Assembly: GCA_029261305.1 (NCBI GenBank)
Contig: JAJDBO010000148.1
Coordinates: 1 to 34,469, forward strand
DNA length: 34,469 nucleotides
Reading direction: 5' to 3'
Origin: Nitrospirales bacterium
GTDB lineage: Bacteria > Nitrospirota > Nitrospiria > Nitrospirales > UBA8639
Part shown: positions 25,395-33,882 of the stretch, in pieces
How the letters are laid out: each line of letters begins with the position of its first letter
How positions within the stretch are numbered: position 1 is the stretch's first letter
Position numbers and translations under genes: made by a program
Notes under the pieces: generated by a model
Databases searched by the model: none
What the model saw: only the letters and a program-made list of their open reading frames with translations
Told to the model about the DNA's origin: nothing

Positions 25395-26531
25395 TTAAGT
25401 CTCAAAATACTTCTCGTACACATACGAGGGCAGGATGTTCATCCGGCCCAGCCATTTAATCGGGTATTTCACGAGCTTCAAATATGTGTAATAGTTGGGA
25501 TAGTCCCAGAAATACTTGCAGGGTGCCCCCATGATTTCATCCCACTCACCCGGAGAAATTCCCTGCTTTTTCAGACAATATTCCACGTTGTCCATTGACT
25601 CGAATGCGGGTGGTCTCTCAAGCTTTTCAAGGGCTTCCTCCCGACTGATGACGCCTGTTCGAACCTTTGCCGCCAGATCAACTCTCCACCAATCGAAACC
25701 AAATTTTTTTCGTGAGTAGTAGGAAACCAATGCGAACATTTCATTGTCGTAATGATGTTGTTGCGTATCAAACCACCCATACTTTTCCTTGAGAAGTTGC
25801 TCGACGTGTTGACCGGCATCATTGTAGTAGTTGGTCAGATTGATGAGACGAATGCGCTTAAAAAACGTCCAGTACAGCAAATGATGAATATCGACATTCT
25901 TTCGTTTCTTGATCGGAATCCTGGCAAAACGATTGACTAGGGCACGATAGTAGCGGCCATCGAAATAGTTCCAGGCCAACGGATTGATTCCCTCTTCGCG
26001 AAATGAATGGCTCATCATGATGTAGCGGACCCCTTCATTGGCAGCCGATTCATACAACGAGCGAGCAATCCCCACGTCATCCGTCATGTCGATATATGGG
26101 ACACAGGCACGAAGCGTGCAGTTGGTCAGTTCACGCGATTCCGCCCAATCAGAGATCACGGTGTGAAGATCCACGTTCATCTTGGTACAGAGCTTACGAA
26201 GGTTGTTTTTGGCGACGTCTGCGTCCCAACCATTATCGAAGTGAACGGCCAACGGGCGAAGGCCTAATTCCTTGGTCATGTGTAAGCAATAGGAGGTGTC
26301 ACGGCCTCCGCTGATTCCCACAATGCAATCATAGGTTTTCCCCTGGCCATCCTTTCGGATTTTATCGGCGATTTGCTCCATCTCTCTCTGGCCTTGCTCT
26401 CCCGAGGGGTAGAGCCGGTCGAGCTTGTCGTGAATCCGACAATGGCTGCAGATTCCATTTCCGTCGAAGGTAAGCCCATGCACATTGGCATCCATCACAC
26501 ATCGTTTACACATTTGGGGGGCCTTGCTCAT
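25395..26531 (-). CDS. wbpG: N-acetyl sugar amidotransferase (WbpG/PseA type)
   Basis: This 378-residue PP-loop ATP pyrophosphatase belongs to the N-acetyl sugar amidotransferase family. It activates the acetamido oxygen of a nucleotide sugar with ATP and replaces it with ammonia to give an acetamidino group. Seen in sequence: Cys8-x2-Cys11 and Cys28-x2-Cys31 (likely a zinc ribbon), PP-loop GISGGRDTSY with SGGRDTS at 74-80, and LRPLAVHFDNGWD as the second nucleotide-site strand. The C-terminal region (NPLAWNYFDGRYYRALVNRF and onward) follows the family pattern. GAGG lies upstream of the ATG. It stands between the HisH-like (43-nt gap) and HisF-like (10-nt gap) genes, so the three probably form one complex. 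Confidence 0.93.
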   Translation of the reverse strand: MSKAPQMCKRCVMDANVHGLTFDGNGICSHCRIHDKLDRLYPSGEQGQREMEQIADKIRKDGQGKTYDCIVGISGGRDTSYCLHMTKELGLRPLAVHFDNGWDADVAKNNLRKLCTKMNVDLHTVISDWAESRELTNCTLRACVPYIDMTDDVGIARSLYESAANEGVRYIMMSHSFREEGINPLAWNYFDGRYYRALVNRFARIPIKKRKNVDIHHLLYWTFFKRIRLINLTNYYNDAGQHVEQLLKEKYGWFDTQQHHYDNEMFALVSYYSRKKFGFDWWRVDLAAKVRTGVISREEALEKLERPPAFESMDNVEYCLKKQGISPGEWDEIMGAPCKYFWDYPNYYTYLKLVKYPIKWLGRMNILPSYVYEKYFET

Positions 26532-26541
26532 TGTCGCTTCC

Positions 26542-27363
26542 TCATATCAGAACTCCTTCTGGCAATACCGTTGGATTTTCACTCTTCTTCCTAATCAAGC
26601 CCCAATCCAGATGCTCCGCCAATTCTTCATCCGTTGGATAGGTAATCAGCACGGTTCTACGAGGACCGAAAAAAAGGAAAAATGCTCCGGCAGCCACAGC
26701 AGAAGCTTTGCCGTGGGTCACCCCCTCGGCGATGTGCTCAACCTTCCCCGCGCCACCACAAGCAATCACCGGAATCGTCACCGCCTCAGAGACGCGTCGT
26801 ATGAGTTCCAATTCGTACCCTTCCATCGTCCCGTCTTGATCGATCGAATTAATCAAGATCTCGCCAGCCCCCCTCTGCTGCATATGCAACGCATGCTCAA
26901 CCGGATCCAATCCTGTTGGATGCCGTCCCCCGTGGGTATACACCTCATACACGCCATCACCGTGTTTCTTCGCATCTATCGACACCACGATACACTGGCT
27001 TCCAAAACACTTGGCTCCTGCTGTCACGACAAGCGGATCCTCAACAGCACAGGTATTGATCACCACACGATCGGCCCCCGCATGCAACAGCTCACGAATC
27101 ATGTCGATACTGCGGACACCTCCGCCGACCGTCACCGGCATGAACGCTTCCTCAGTAATCTGGGATACAATTTCGAGGATTGGCCCACGCTTCTCCTCTG
27201 TCGCGATAATGTCCAACAGAATGAGTTCATCGACGTTCCGACCATTGAACACACGGGCAGCATTGATGGGCGAGCCAATATACACGGGGTTGTCGAACTG
27301 GATACTCTTTTCCAGTCCCCAATCCTTTAACAACAAAACGGGAATCACGCGGACCTTATGCAT
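26542..27363 (-). CDS. hisF: HisF-like cyclase paralogue of the sugar amidotransferase complex
   Basis: This 273-residue TIM barrel is clearly HisF-like: TVGGGVRS, ADRVVINTCAVEDP, VVSIDAKKHGDGVYEVYTHG, RGAGEILINSIDQDGT and IACGGAGK. True HisF uses Asp11 and Asp130 (Thermotoga numbering). Here the gapless N-terminus reads IPVLLLKD, with Leu11 in place of Asp, while Asp130 is kept. Loss of the first acid argues against imidazole glycerol phosphate synthesis. The protein is better explained as the HisF2-type subunit that channels ammonia from the HisH-like protein to the WbpG-type enzyme. The C-terminus extends beyond typical HisF by about 15-20 residues. AGGAAAAG precedes the ATG. Confidence 0.9.
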   Translation of the reverse strand: MHKVRVIPVLLLKDWGLEKSIQFDNPVYIGSPINAARVFNGRNVDELILLDIIATEEKRGPILEIVSQITEEAFMPVTVGGGVRSIDMIRELLHAGADRVVINTCAVEDPLVVTAGAKCFGSQCIVVSIDAKKHGDGVYEVYTHGGRHPTGLDPVEHALHMQQRGAGEILINSIDQDGTMEGYELELIRRVSEAVTIPVIACGGAGKVEHIAEGVTHGKASAVAAGAFFLFFGPRRTVLITYPTDEELAEHLDWGLIRKKSENPTVLPEGVLI

Positions 27364-27375
27364 TACATTCTTTTC

Positions 27376-28491
27376 CTATAGACACTGACGCAGAGATGTC
27401 ACCACATGATCTACCTGCTGCTCCGTGATTTGCGGAAACATCGGCAACGACAGTATTTCACCGCTGATACGCTCACTCACCGGCATTGATCCTGGACCAA
27501 GGTTCAGATCGCCATATGCCAGTTGACGATGGACAGACGTTGGATAATGAATTAAGGCTTGAACACCGAAGCCACGTAGCTGATCAATAATGGGCTGCGG
27601 ATGACGCCCAGGTACGCGAATGACAAACAAATGATAGACGTGACGCCCAGTCCATGGCGCTTCGACGGGCAGACAAATCTCTGGTAGATCCGCGAGCCTC
27701 TGCCGATACCAATTGGCTGCACGGATGCGACCATCATTCCATTCGGTGAGACATCGAAGCTTCACGTTGAGAATCGCGGCTTGGATAGTATCGAGGCGCG
27801 AGTTAAACCCCTTGATCTCATGATGATATTTGATCTTGGAACCCCAATTGCGAAGGAGTCGAATGCGATCGGCCATTTCATTATCGTTCGTGGTGATAGC
27901 CCCACCATCCCCGCATGCTCCAAGGTTCTTACCAGGATAGAAACTAAAACCGGCAGCTCGACCTATTGAGCCACATTGCCGTCCATCCTTGAGCCGCGCA
28001 CCATGGGCCTGAGCAGCGTCTTCAATGACTGGAATGCCATAGGCATTGGCCACCGCCAGAATGGAATCCATATCAGCAGGTTGTCCATAGAGATGGACCG
28101 CAATAATGGCTTTCGTTCGCTTGGTGATCGCGCGCTTGATCGAGACCGGATCAATAAGATAGTTGTCCTCTTGGCAATCCACTAACACTGGCGTGGCACC
28201 AGCATAAGAAATCGCATCGACCGTCGCGATAAACGTATTCGCCACCGTAATCACTTCGTCGCCTAGCCCGATGTTCATCTCTCGCAGAATCAAATGTAAC
28301 GCGTCCGTCCCCGATGCCACGCCGATGGCATGTTTGGCTCCGACAAAAGACGCAAAAGCCTGTTCGAATTTGGCGACGGCCTCACCAAGAATAAAATCCC
28401 CTCGACTGAGGACAGAGTGAACCGCAGCATCGATATCAGCTTTGAGAATCTGATACTGTTGGGGAAGATCGACGAATGGAATGGGTTCCAT
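27376..28491 (-). CDS. DegT/DnrJ/EryC1/StrS aminotransferase (WbpE-like)
   Basis: This 371-residue PLP-dependent sugar aminotransferase has the expected pattern: ASGTDALHL (60-67), TFIAT-VDAI, Asp158 in [10 protein letters not shown] (which holds the PLP ring nitrogen), and the Schiff-base Lys188 in [16 protein letters not shown]. It would aminate a keto-sugar nucleotide with glutamate as donor. With a Gfo/Idh dehydrogenase two genes upstream and the amidotransferase trio downstream, the best reading is 3-amination of a UDP-3-keto-GlcNAcA-type substrate as done by WbpE. That exact substrate is an inference, since other DegT enzymes look alike. The start has GGAGG about 10 nt upstream and lies 4 nt after the stop of the preceding GT2 gene. 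Confidence 0.92.
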   Translation of the reverse strand: MEPIPFVDLPQQYQILKADIDAAVHSVLSRGDFILGEAVAKFEQAFASFVGAKHAIGVASGTDALHLILREMNIGLGDEVITVANTFIATVDAISYAGATPVLVDCQEDNYLIDPVSIKRAITKRTKAIIAVHLYGQPADMDSILAVANAYGIPVIEDAAQAHGARLKDGRQCGSIGRAAGFSFYPGKNLGACGDGGAITTNDNEMADRIRLLRNWGSKIKYHHEIKGFNSRLDTIQAAILNVKLRCLTEWNDGRIRAANWYRQRLADLPEICLPVEAPWTGRHVYHLFVIRVPGRHPQPIIDQLRGFGVQALIHYPTSVHRQLAYGDLNLGPGSMPVSERISGEILSLPMFPQITEQQVDHVVTSLRQCL

Positions 28492-28495
28492 ACAG

Positions 28496-29308
28496 TTATA
28501 GCCTCCAAACTCCTCCCGACCGATTGCGCCGAATCGACTGGGCTAATTGAGATTCCACACGACCTGGTTGAGGTGTCTCCTGTGCACGATCTCGTCGCCA
28601 GTTGATCCACGCCGTGAACAGCCCAACAAACGTCCTCCCCATCACTCGGAAGCGCGCGGCGGATGGCACTCCAATCTCGCGCGGACTCATGTCAACATCG
28701 ATCTCCAAAAAGGTACCACCCAGATCCCGGATCTTCACAAGGATTTCCGCCAGCATCGGGATGCCAGTCTGCGACAGATGTATTTTTTTGATGAACCTGG
28801 TTCGATACAGGTGAATCCAATTGCAATCACGGAGTTGCAATCCAAATAACATCCGAACCAAGTAGGGATACAGCCAGGCATTGAGCCTCATCAGCCAGTT
28901 ATACCCAACCCGTCGCCTACGGCATCCAACGATCACGTCGGCTTCACCGATGTGTGATAGGTATGGGCGTAAGTCTTCTACCTCGCCTCGCATATCCACT
29001 GGCCAAAACAGAAAATATTCCAGACTCGCACGATCAATGCCCGCCTTCACCGCCCCGCCAATTCCCAGATTCTCTTGATGGATTACCGATACCTGGGGGT
29101 ATCTCCCGGCCAAATCATCGGCGATGATTGGTGTCTGGTCATGGCTCCCGTCATTCACAACCACGATCTCGTATGTCATGAGGAGTGCATCCATCGATCT
29201 CACCAACGACTCGACGAGAGGAGCCAGGAGCTTCTCTTCGTTGTAAGCCGGCACCACTACGGTCACGGAGGTTGCGGAATGGTGAGTTGACTCCGCACTT
29301 GGAGTCAT
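28496..29308 (-). CDS. GT2 family glycosyltransferase (DPM1/ArnC-like)
   Basis: This 270-residue GT-A-fold enzyme starts its domain with [18 protein letters not shown] (16-33), followed by [14 protein letters not shown] and [12 protein letters not shown], a pattern typical of dolichyl- or undecaprenyl-phosphate sugar synthases. The usual DxD is replaced by [12 protein letters not shown]. There is no C-terminal membrane pair, unlike ArnC or GtrB. It could charge a polyprenyl phosphate with a sugar for the GT-C-like proteins downstream, or add a sugar to the glycan. Its ATG overlaps the stop of the dehydrogenase gene by 4 nt (ATGA), so the two are translationally coupled. Confidence 0.88.
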   Translation of the reverse strand: MTPSAESTHHSATSVTVVVPAYNEEKLLAPLVESLVRSMDALLMTYEIVVVNDGSHDQTPIIADDLAGRYPQVSVIHQENLGIGGAVKAGIDRASLEYFLFWPVDMRGEVEDLRPYLSHIGEADVIVGCRRRRVGYNWLMRLNAWLYPYLVRMLFGLQLRDCNWIHLYRTRFIKKIHLSQTGIPMLAEILVKIRDLGGTFLEIDVDMSPREIGVPSAARFRVMGRTFVGLFTAWINWRRDRAQETPQPGRVESQLAQSIRRNRSGGVWRL

Positions 29309-30399
29309 CGTAACGATCCAGCCATTTTCTCTAGGGGCCGTAAGTCCTCTTCAAAATGCGAGGGACCCCAGGAACCATTTGGTGTGATCCTGAATGGTCG
29401 TCCGTGATCTCGTAGCGAATACATCGCCGCTTCCAGAATTCGCACCACGGACAAGCCATTCCGACCATCCGAAAGAGGGCGTTCTTTCAGATGCACACAG
29501 TTCACAAAATGTTCCGCTTGTTTTCGCAGGGGTTCAAACATCGGCACCTTGGGAATGGTGACATCCGCGTCACGCAGACTAATTTGAAATTGGCCAAACG
29601 TGTCATAGTCAGGAGGCTCATGAAGCCCCTTATCGTAGATCCGAATGGTCTCCAGCGGCATGATGTCGTCCCACACGATCATCTTCTTATCGCCCACCAC
29701 CGTCAGCTGCCTCACTTTGCGAGGATTAAGCCAAGAGACATGAGCATGACTGAGTGTCATATTGGGATACTCAAGCGTCAGATACGCCATGTCCTCGCGA
29801 TCGGGCTGAATATAAGAAGACCCCATCGCCGAGACTTGTACCGGCTCCTGATCCAACAGGAAGTTGAAGATAGAAATGTCGTGGCTGGCCAAGTCATAGA
29901 TTGCGCCCACGTCCTGTCGAATGGGTCCGAGGTTGGTTCGAACAGAATCCAGATAAAAGATGCGACCCAGCACACCTTTTTGAATTTGCTCTTTCAAGTA
30001 CATGATGCCCGGATTAAACATGAAGACGTGGCCGACCATGAGCGTGAGGCCCTTCGCATCGGCAAGTTCGTTCAATTCCTTCGACTCACGGCTGAGAAGC
30101 GTCAATGGTTTTTCGCACAACACATGCTTGCCGGCTTCCAATGCCTGCTTGGCCAACGAGTAATGCGTTTGCGTTGTCGTGGCGATCACGATTGCATCCA
30201 CATCATCAGCCTGAATAACCTCGGTCGGTTCTGTAGTCGTTCTCAACCACGAATACCGCTGTTTAACTGCCTGAAGTTTTTCCTCGGACAAGTCCGCAGC
30301 GTGAGAAACGATACAGCCATCCATCGAGGCAAAGGTCCGAATATGGTTCTTTCCCCATTCCCCACAGCCAATGATTCCGATTCTAAGATGTTGCATCAC
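29305..30399 (-). CDS. Gfo/Idh/MocA family sugar dehydrogenase (WbpB-like)
   Basis: This 364-residue NAD(P)-dependent oxidoreductase has an N-terminal Rossmann fold (GIIGCGEWGKNH, 8-19), then VIATTTQTHY and the catalytic CEKPLTL with Lys97. The second domain carries Asp169 and His173 (IYDLASHDISIFNFLL), the usual D-x3-H catalytic pair. WbpB-type members oxidise C3 of UDP-GlcNAc-uronate ahead of WbpE, and the DegT gene two positions downstream supports that reading. The C-terminus is extended by about 20 residues. Both a GTG (30399) and an ATG (30396) could start translation, with GAGGG upstream. Confidence 0.9.
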   Translation of the reverse strand: MMQHLRIGIIGCGEWGKNHIRTFASMDGCIVSHAADLSEEKLQAVKQRYSWLRTTTEPTEVIQADDVDAIVIATTTQTHYSLAKQALEAGKHVLCEKPLTLLSRESKELNELADAKGLTLMVGHVFMFNPGIMYLKEQIQKGVLGRIFYLDSVRTNLGPIRQDVGAIYDLASHDISIFNFLLDQEPVQVSAMGSSYIQPDREDMAYLTLEYPNMTLSHAHVSWLNPRKVRQLTVVGDKKMIVWDDIMPLETIRIYDKGLHEPPDYDTFGQFQISLRDADVTIPKVPMFEPLRKQAEHFVNCVHLKERPLSDGRNGLSVVRILEAAMYSLRDHGRPFRITPNGSWGPSHFEEDLRPLEKMAGSLR

Positions 30400-30456
30400 G
30401 CTTTGCCCTCACAATAATTGACGTTGAGTTTCGTTCAATACTGTCATCACTACCGC

Positions 30457-32070
30457 TCACTCTGACTTCTCCAAAATAAATCTACCGAGAACCAACGCAT
30501 CGAGCCCTGTCGTAAAAAACGTGCGGAGTGCTTGATAGGGTTCGCACGCCATTGGGTCACCGTACGCATTCAAGCTCGTGTTGAGCACCATCGGCAGACC
30601 TGTCCTTGCACCAACCGCCCCAATCAATTCGTGATACAAAGGATTAGTTTCGGCATAGACGCTCTGAAGTCGGCTGGTGCCATCAGCATGAACGATCGCA
30701 GGAGCCTCCCTACATGTCCTCTCGTTCGCAGTAAAGGTCTGAGTCATGTAGGGCGAATCAATGTATTGTTCAAAATACGATTCTCCATCTTCATGCCGCA
30801 TCGAAGGCGCAAGAGGGCGAAATTCTTCGCGGAATTTCACGCGCTGATTTATCGTGTTCTTCATCGATGCGAGTTGAGGGTTCGCCAGAATGCTCCGATT
30901 GCCAAGAGCGCGTGGACCGATTTCCATCCTGCCCTGAAACCACCCAACAATCTTGCCTTCGGCGATCAGTCGAGCTGCCTGCTCCGCCGGATCATCCACT
31001 TCACGATACTTGGCATGCGCACGATCAAGGACAAATCGAACCTCCTCGTCGGAAAATTCCGGCCCCCAATACGCATGTTCAATAGGACTGACCTTATCCC
31101 CAACATTGATGGCTTCAATATATGCGGCGCCAAGCGCCAAACCCGCATCACTGCATACGGGCGGAACGTACACCCTACGAACATAGTCACTCTCGCGAAC
31201 CCTTTGTGCCATCAGGCAGTTCAACGCGACACCGCCAGCCATGCAAACCTGATCAATACCCGTCACTGCGGTGTAATGCTTGACCAGTTGGAGGACCGCT
31301 TGTTCGAGCTGAGCCTGGGCTGACGCCGCAAAGTCGAAATGTTCTTGGGTCAATGGTGTGCCTGGCACACGTGGCAAGGTTGGCATGGGAAACGAGTCAA
31401 ACAACGGTTCCTGTTTTGAAGGCGCAGCTTCATTGGCTTTCACGCCACGAATAAAATCGTAGTGAAACCGATACCCCGTATCAGTCAGCTCAAGAATATG
31501 CGAGAAGTCATATCGAGGGTGACCGTAGGCCGCCATACCCATGACCTTGTATTCATCACTATCCTTTTGGAACCCAAGGTATTGCGTGACTGCTGAATAA
31601 TAAATACCGAGTGAATCAGGTTTTTCTATCTCGGCTAACACTTTCATGTGGCCATGCTGTCCCACTCTGACGGTGGTCGACTTTCGGTCGCCGGAAAAGT
31701 CCATGGTCACGATCACCGCAGGATCCATTCCGCTGCCATAATAGGTAGATGCGGCGTGGGCCAAGTGATGATCCACCAGCTTTATTTTCGGAGCATGTCC
31801 AAAGTGGAAGAGCAAGAACCGCCTAAGGATCTCACAAAATGAGTCATAGGTAGCACCCGCAAAAACCACCAGATCAATATCCTGAATCGACAGGCCTCCT
31901 TGCTTGAGGCAAAACTGGATCGCGTTTTTTGGCAAGAGGCCATTGGCAAATTTAATACCCAGAAAGCGCTCTTCCTCGGCTGTAGCCACAAGCCGGCCAT
32001 CCATCAGTAGGGCCGCAGCCCCATCCTGATTACCGCTTCGTATTCCCCCCGATAACCCAATAACATTCAT
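30457..32070 (-). CDS. Carbamoyltransferase (NodU/CmcH/TobZ family)
   Basis: This 537-residue O-carbamoyltransferase would use carbamoyl phosphate and ATP to carbamoylate a sugar or other hydroxyl through a carbamoyl-adenylate. The N-terminal Kae1-like domain shows VDHHLAHAASTYYGSG (99-114, metal-binding His101/His102/His105) and VTMDFSGD. CMAGGVALNCL is near residue 270. The C-terminal domain has GWFQGRMEIGPRALGNRSIL near 375-395 and FREEFRPLAPSM. The start of the protein reads SGNQDGAAAL, where most members have a His-Asp pair, so one conserved His appears replaced by Gln. It lies 57 nt upstream of the dehydrogenase gene. Modification of the exported glycan is the likely use, by context. 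Confidence 0.93.
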   Translation of the reverse strand: MNVIGLSGGIRSGNQDGAAALLMDGRLVATAEEERFLGIKFANGLLPKNAIQFCLKQGGLSIQDIDLVVFAGATYDSFCEILRRFLLFHFGHAPKIKLVDHHLAHAASTYYGSGMDPAVIVTMDFSGDRKSTTVRVGQHGHMKVLAEIEKPDSLGIYYSAVTQYLGFQKDSDEYKVMGMAAYGHPRYDFSHILELTDTGYRFHYDFIRGVKANEAAPSKQEPLFDSFPMPTLPRVPGTPLTQEHFDFAASAQAQLEQAVLQLVKHYTAVTGIDQVCMAGGVALNCLMAQRVRESDYVRRVYVPPVCSDAGLALGAAYIEAINVGDKVSPIEHAYWGPEFSDEEVRFVLDRAHAKYREVDDPAEQAARLIAEGKIVGWFQGRMEIGPRALGNRSILANPQLASMKNTINQRVKFREEFRPLAPSMRHEDGESYFEQYIDSPYMTQTFTANERTCREAPAIVHADGTSRLQSVYAETNPLYHELIGAVGARTGLPMVLNTSLNAYGDPMACEPYQALRTFFTTGLDALVLGRFILEKSE

Positions 32071-32188
32071 CGCTCACACTCCATCAAAAATCATTGCCCC
32101 CCTGAGCCAAAGACGACCGCGCCTGTGCGATACTAGGAAACGTCAGTGACAGCTGTTTTTCATCATTCTCTAAAATCATTGGCTATAC

Positions 32189-33178
32189 TCACACGCCTTC
32201 AGAAGCCGACATGATGGTCCCCTCATCAGGCCGTCCCATTGATGACCGGGCATCCGAGGGATTCATCACTTCTCGAAAAAATCCCCAGGCCCACACAAAA
32301 TGTGCCAGCAGCAAAACGGGAATCAGGAGGCCAAAGGTTACCCAGCCCGCGACATTTCGCCTTCGTAAGACGATGCCACTGATCCAAAACAAGACGAGTG
32401 GCGGGGTCAAGAATATGGCGAAAGGAATCCGCTTGAAAAATTTGCTGAGTGTTGGAGAAACCACTTGACGATACAGGCACGCCCCTTTTCCCAAGAGATA
32501 CTGGTATCTCAAGACAGTCCTCAATCCGGTTCTGTTCACATGCCGAACCACAGCTGATGGGACGAACATTAAGGACTTTCCCTGTTTCGCCATATTCCAG
32601 GCGAATAAAAAATCATCTCCCACACTTAAATCTTTAAAAGGAATAGATTGACACACCTCTTTCCGAAACCCCGAATTCCCCCCCATGAAAAAATACGCCT
32701 GGTACGGACTTCCTTCATGCTTCAGGAACCGAAAGAACTCGAGATAAAACCCGACCGACCCCGTCATATTCCAAGGAGTGCCATTTTCGACCCCTCCACC
32801 CACACCATCGACTTCATGCGTTTGAAGAGCATGAAACATATCGTCGATCCAGGTAGGCCCGGGAATGCAGTCCGTATCCAAGAACAGCACGATGTCGCCT
32901 CTGGCTTTCTCGACCCCAATATTGCGTGCCTTTCCCACAGAACAACGATCTGGGAAATGAAAGAGCCGCACTTCGGGGAACTCCTCCGTCACGATTCGAT
33001 CAGTCCCATCAAAAGAACTGTCCACCACAATCACTTCAAACTCACAGGTGGTCGCCTGCCCTTGAAGAGTATGAAGACATTGCCGAATGTGAGGTGAACT
33101 ATTATAGGAAGGGATGACAACGGATACTGACGGACATGTCCTTGTTTGGTCGCTGACTTGAGTGCTCTTTACATTCAT
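32189..33178 (-). CDS. GT2 family glycosyltransferase with C-terminal membrane helices
   Basis: This inverting GT-A glycosyltransferase has about 329 residues from the chosen start. Near the N-terminus are SVVIPSYNSSPHIRQCL, EVIVVDSSFDGT and KARNIGVEKARGDIVLFLDTDC with the DxD motif DTD. GGNSGFRKEVCQ and VGDDFLFAW form the acceptor side with the catalytic ED/DD position. Two C-terminal hydrophobic segments (about 265-290 and 300-320) anchor it to the membrane. The frame is open to 33328, but the first 50 residues are unlike the family and have no ribosome binding site; the ATG at 33178 has AAAGAAG upstream and places the domain normally. It is separated by 118 nt from the carbamoyltransferase gene. 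Confidence 0.88.
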   Translation of the reverse strand: MNVKSTQVSDQTRTCPSVSVVIPSYNSSPHIRQCLHTLQGQATTCEFEVIVVDSSFDGTDRIVTEEFPEVRLFHFPDRCSVGKARNIGVEKARGDIVLFLDTDCIPGPTWIDDMFHALQTHEVDGVGGGVENGTPWNMTGSVGFYLEFFRFLKHEGSPYQAYFFMGGNSGFRKEVCQSIPFKDLSVGDDFLFAWNMAKQGKSLMFVPSAVVRHVNRTGLRTVLRYQYLLGKGACLYRQVVSPTLSKFFKRIPFAIFLTPPLVLFWISGIVLRRRNVAGWVTFGLLIPVLLLAHFVWAWGFFREVMNPSDARSSMGRPDEGTIMSASEGV

Positions 33179-33882
33179 CAGTCTTCTTTCATCATCACGA
33201 AAATTGAAAATCACAATCCTCATCTGGGTTCCAACCCAATAACACCCGTCTACCGTATTCAACGGTATCCACTCCGAATAGAAGGACCCCATGGAAGACA
33301 AAGCAAAAAGGTTGCCGGGAATCCTCATAGAAACCCTTGATGCAACGTGAGAAGAAAAAAAACAATGATTACGGGAGGTTTGGGGGATGACAGTGCAATC
33401 CGAGGTTGCGAGCTACCGAAAAGGACTCATTGAAAAAGACAGGAAATTCTGACGAAGTGTCGAAGAATTGACGGCAGGAGAGAGATGAAAATCCCTCGAT
33501 CCAATAGATTTTACACGTTGAACTCTAGTTGGAGTTGGCTTCGATACGGATGATCAGATCGGCGGGATAAGGCCATGGAATAGGCCTGTCGCGCACCATC
33601 CCTATCATCAAGATGATACTTCCTAATTTTCGCAAACCAGAGACAGGCTTCCGCAGGGAAAAGGAAAAGAAAGGGCTCAAGAAAGGGGCTCACCCATTCC
33701 CTCGGAAAGAACAGTCTTTTTTTTTAAATCAAAAAATGTGGGAAATGAAACGAATAGGATTCGGGTGCCCACAACTAATTACCACTAGATGTGTAAACCC
33801 TTCCATGCATCACAAACAACAGGGTGGGGAAGAATTTATTGCCAGCATCTCAATCAACACATCGTCACGTTAAATTCATCCT
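33179..33882. other. Intergenic stretch with a possible gene remnant
   Basis: Between the GT2 gene and the dioxygenase gene there are about 700 bp without an intact gene. The left part (33179-33510) probably serves as leader and promoter region for the GT2 gene. The middle holds an open stretch that looks like a gene remnant (listed separately). The right part (33718-33882) is AT-rich with a long T-run (33717-33725) and shows nothing more. Confidence 0.4.
33511..33717 (-). pseudogene. Possible remnant of a TPR-like protein C-terminus
   Basis: A minus-strand frame open for 69 codons encodes AEACLWFAKIRKYHLDDRDG, followed by ARQAYSMALSRRSDHPYR. This has the spacing and residues of a TPR-like helix pair (W/L/G/Y, A at position 20) as found at the ends of larger proteins. 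There is no ATG; a GTG at 33693 is the only start, without a good ribosome binding site, and a stop codon at 33724-33726 blocks extension upstream. It may be the surviving tail of a larger, now lost gene, or a chance frame. Confidence 0.3.

Noticed and set aside
26485..27330. 281-codon open frame on the plus strand
   Set aside because: It is antisense to the HisF-like gene, has no family resemblance and is explained by codon bias of the real gene.
24714..27363. Histidine biosynthesis operon
   Set aside because: Only HisH- and HisF-like genes are present, they flank a sugar amidotransferase, and the HisF-like protein lacks Asp11.
29491..30417. 308-codon open frame on the plus strand
   Set aside because: It lies opposite the Gfo/Idh/MocA gene, whose motifs are clear; the antisense translation is Arg/His-rich and resembles nothing.
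30532..31323. 263-codon open frame on the plus strand
   Set aside because: It is antisense to the carbamoyltransferase gene and lacks any recognisable domain.
33179..33328. 50-codon N-terminal extension of the GT2 gene
   Set aside because: The extension is unlike the family and has no ribosome binding site, whereas the start at 33178 fits the domain.
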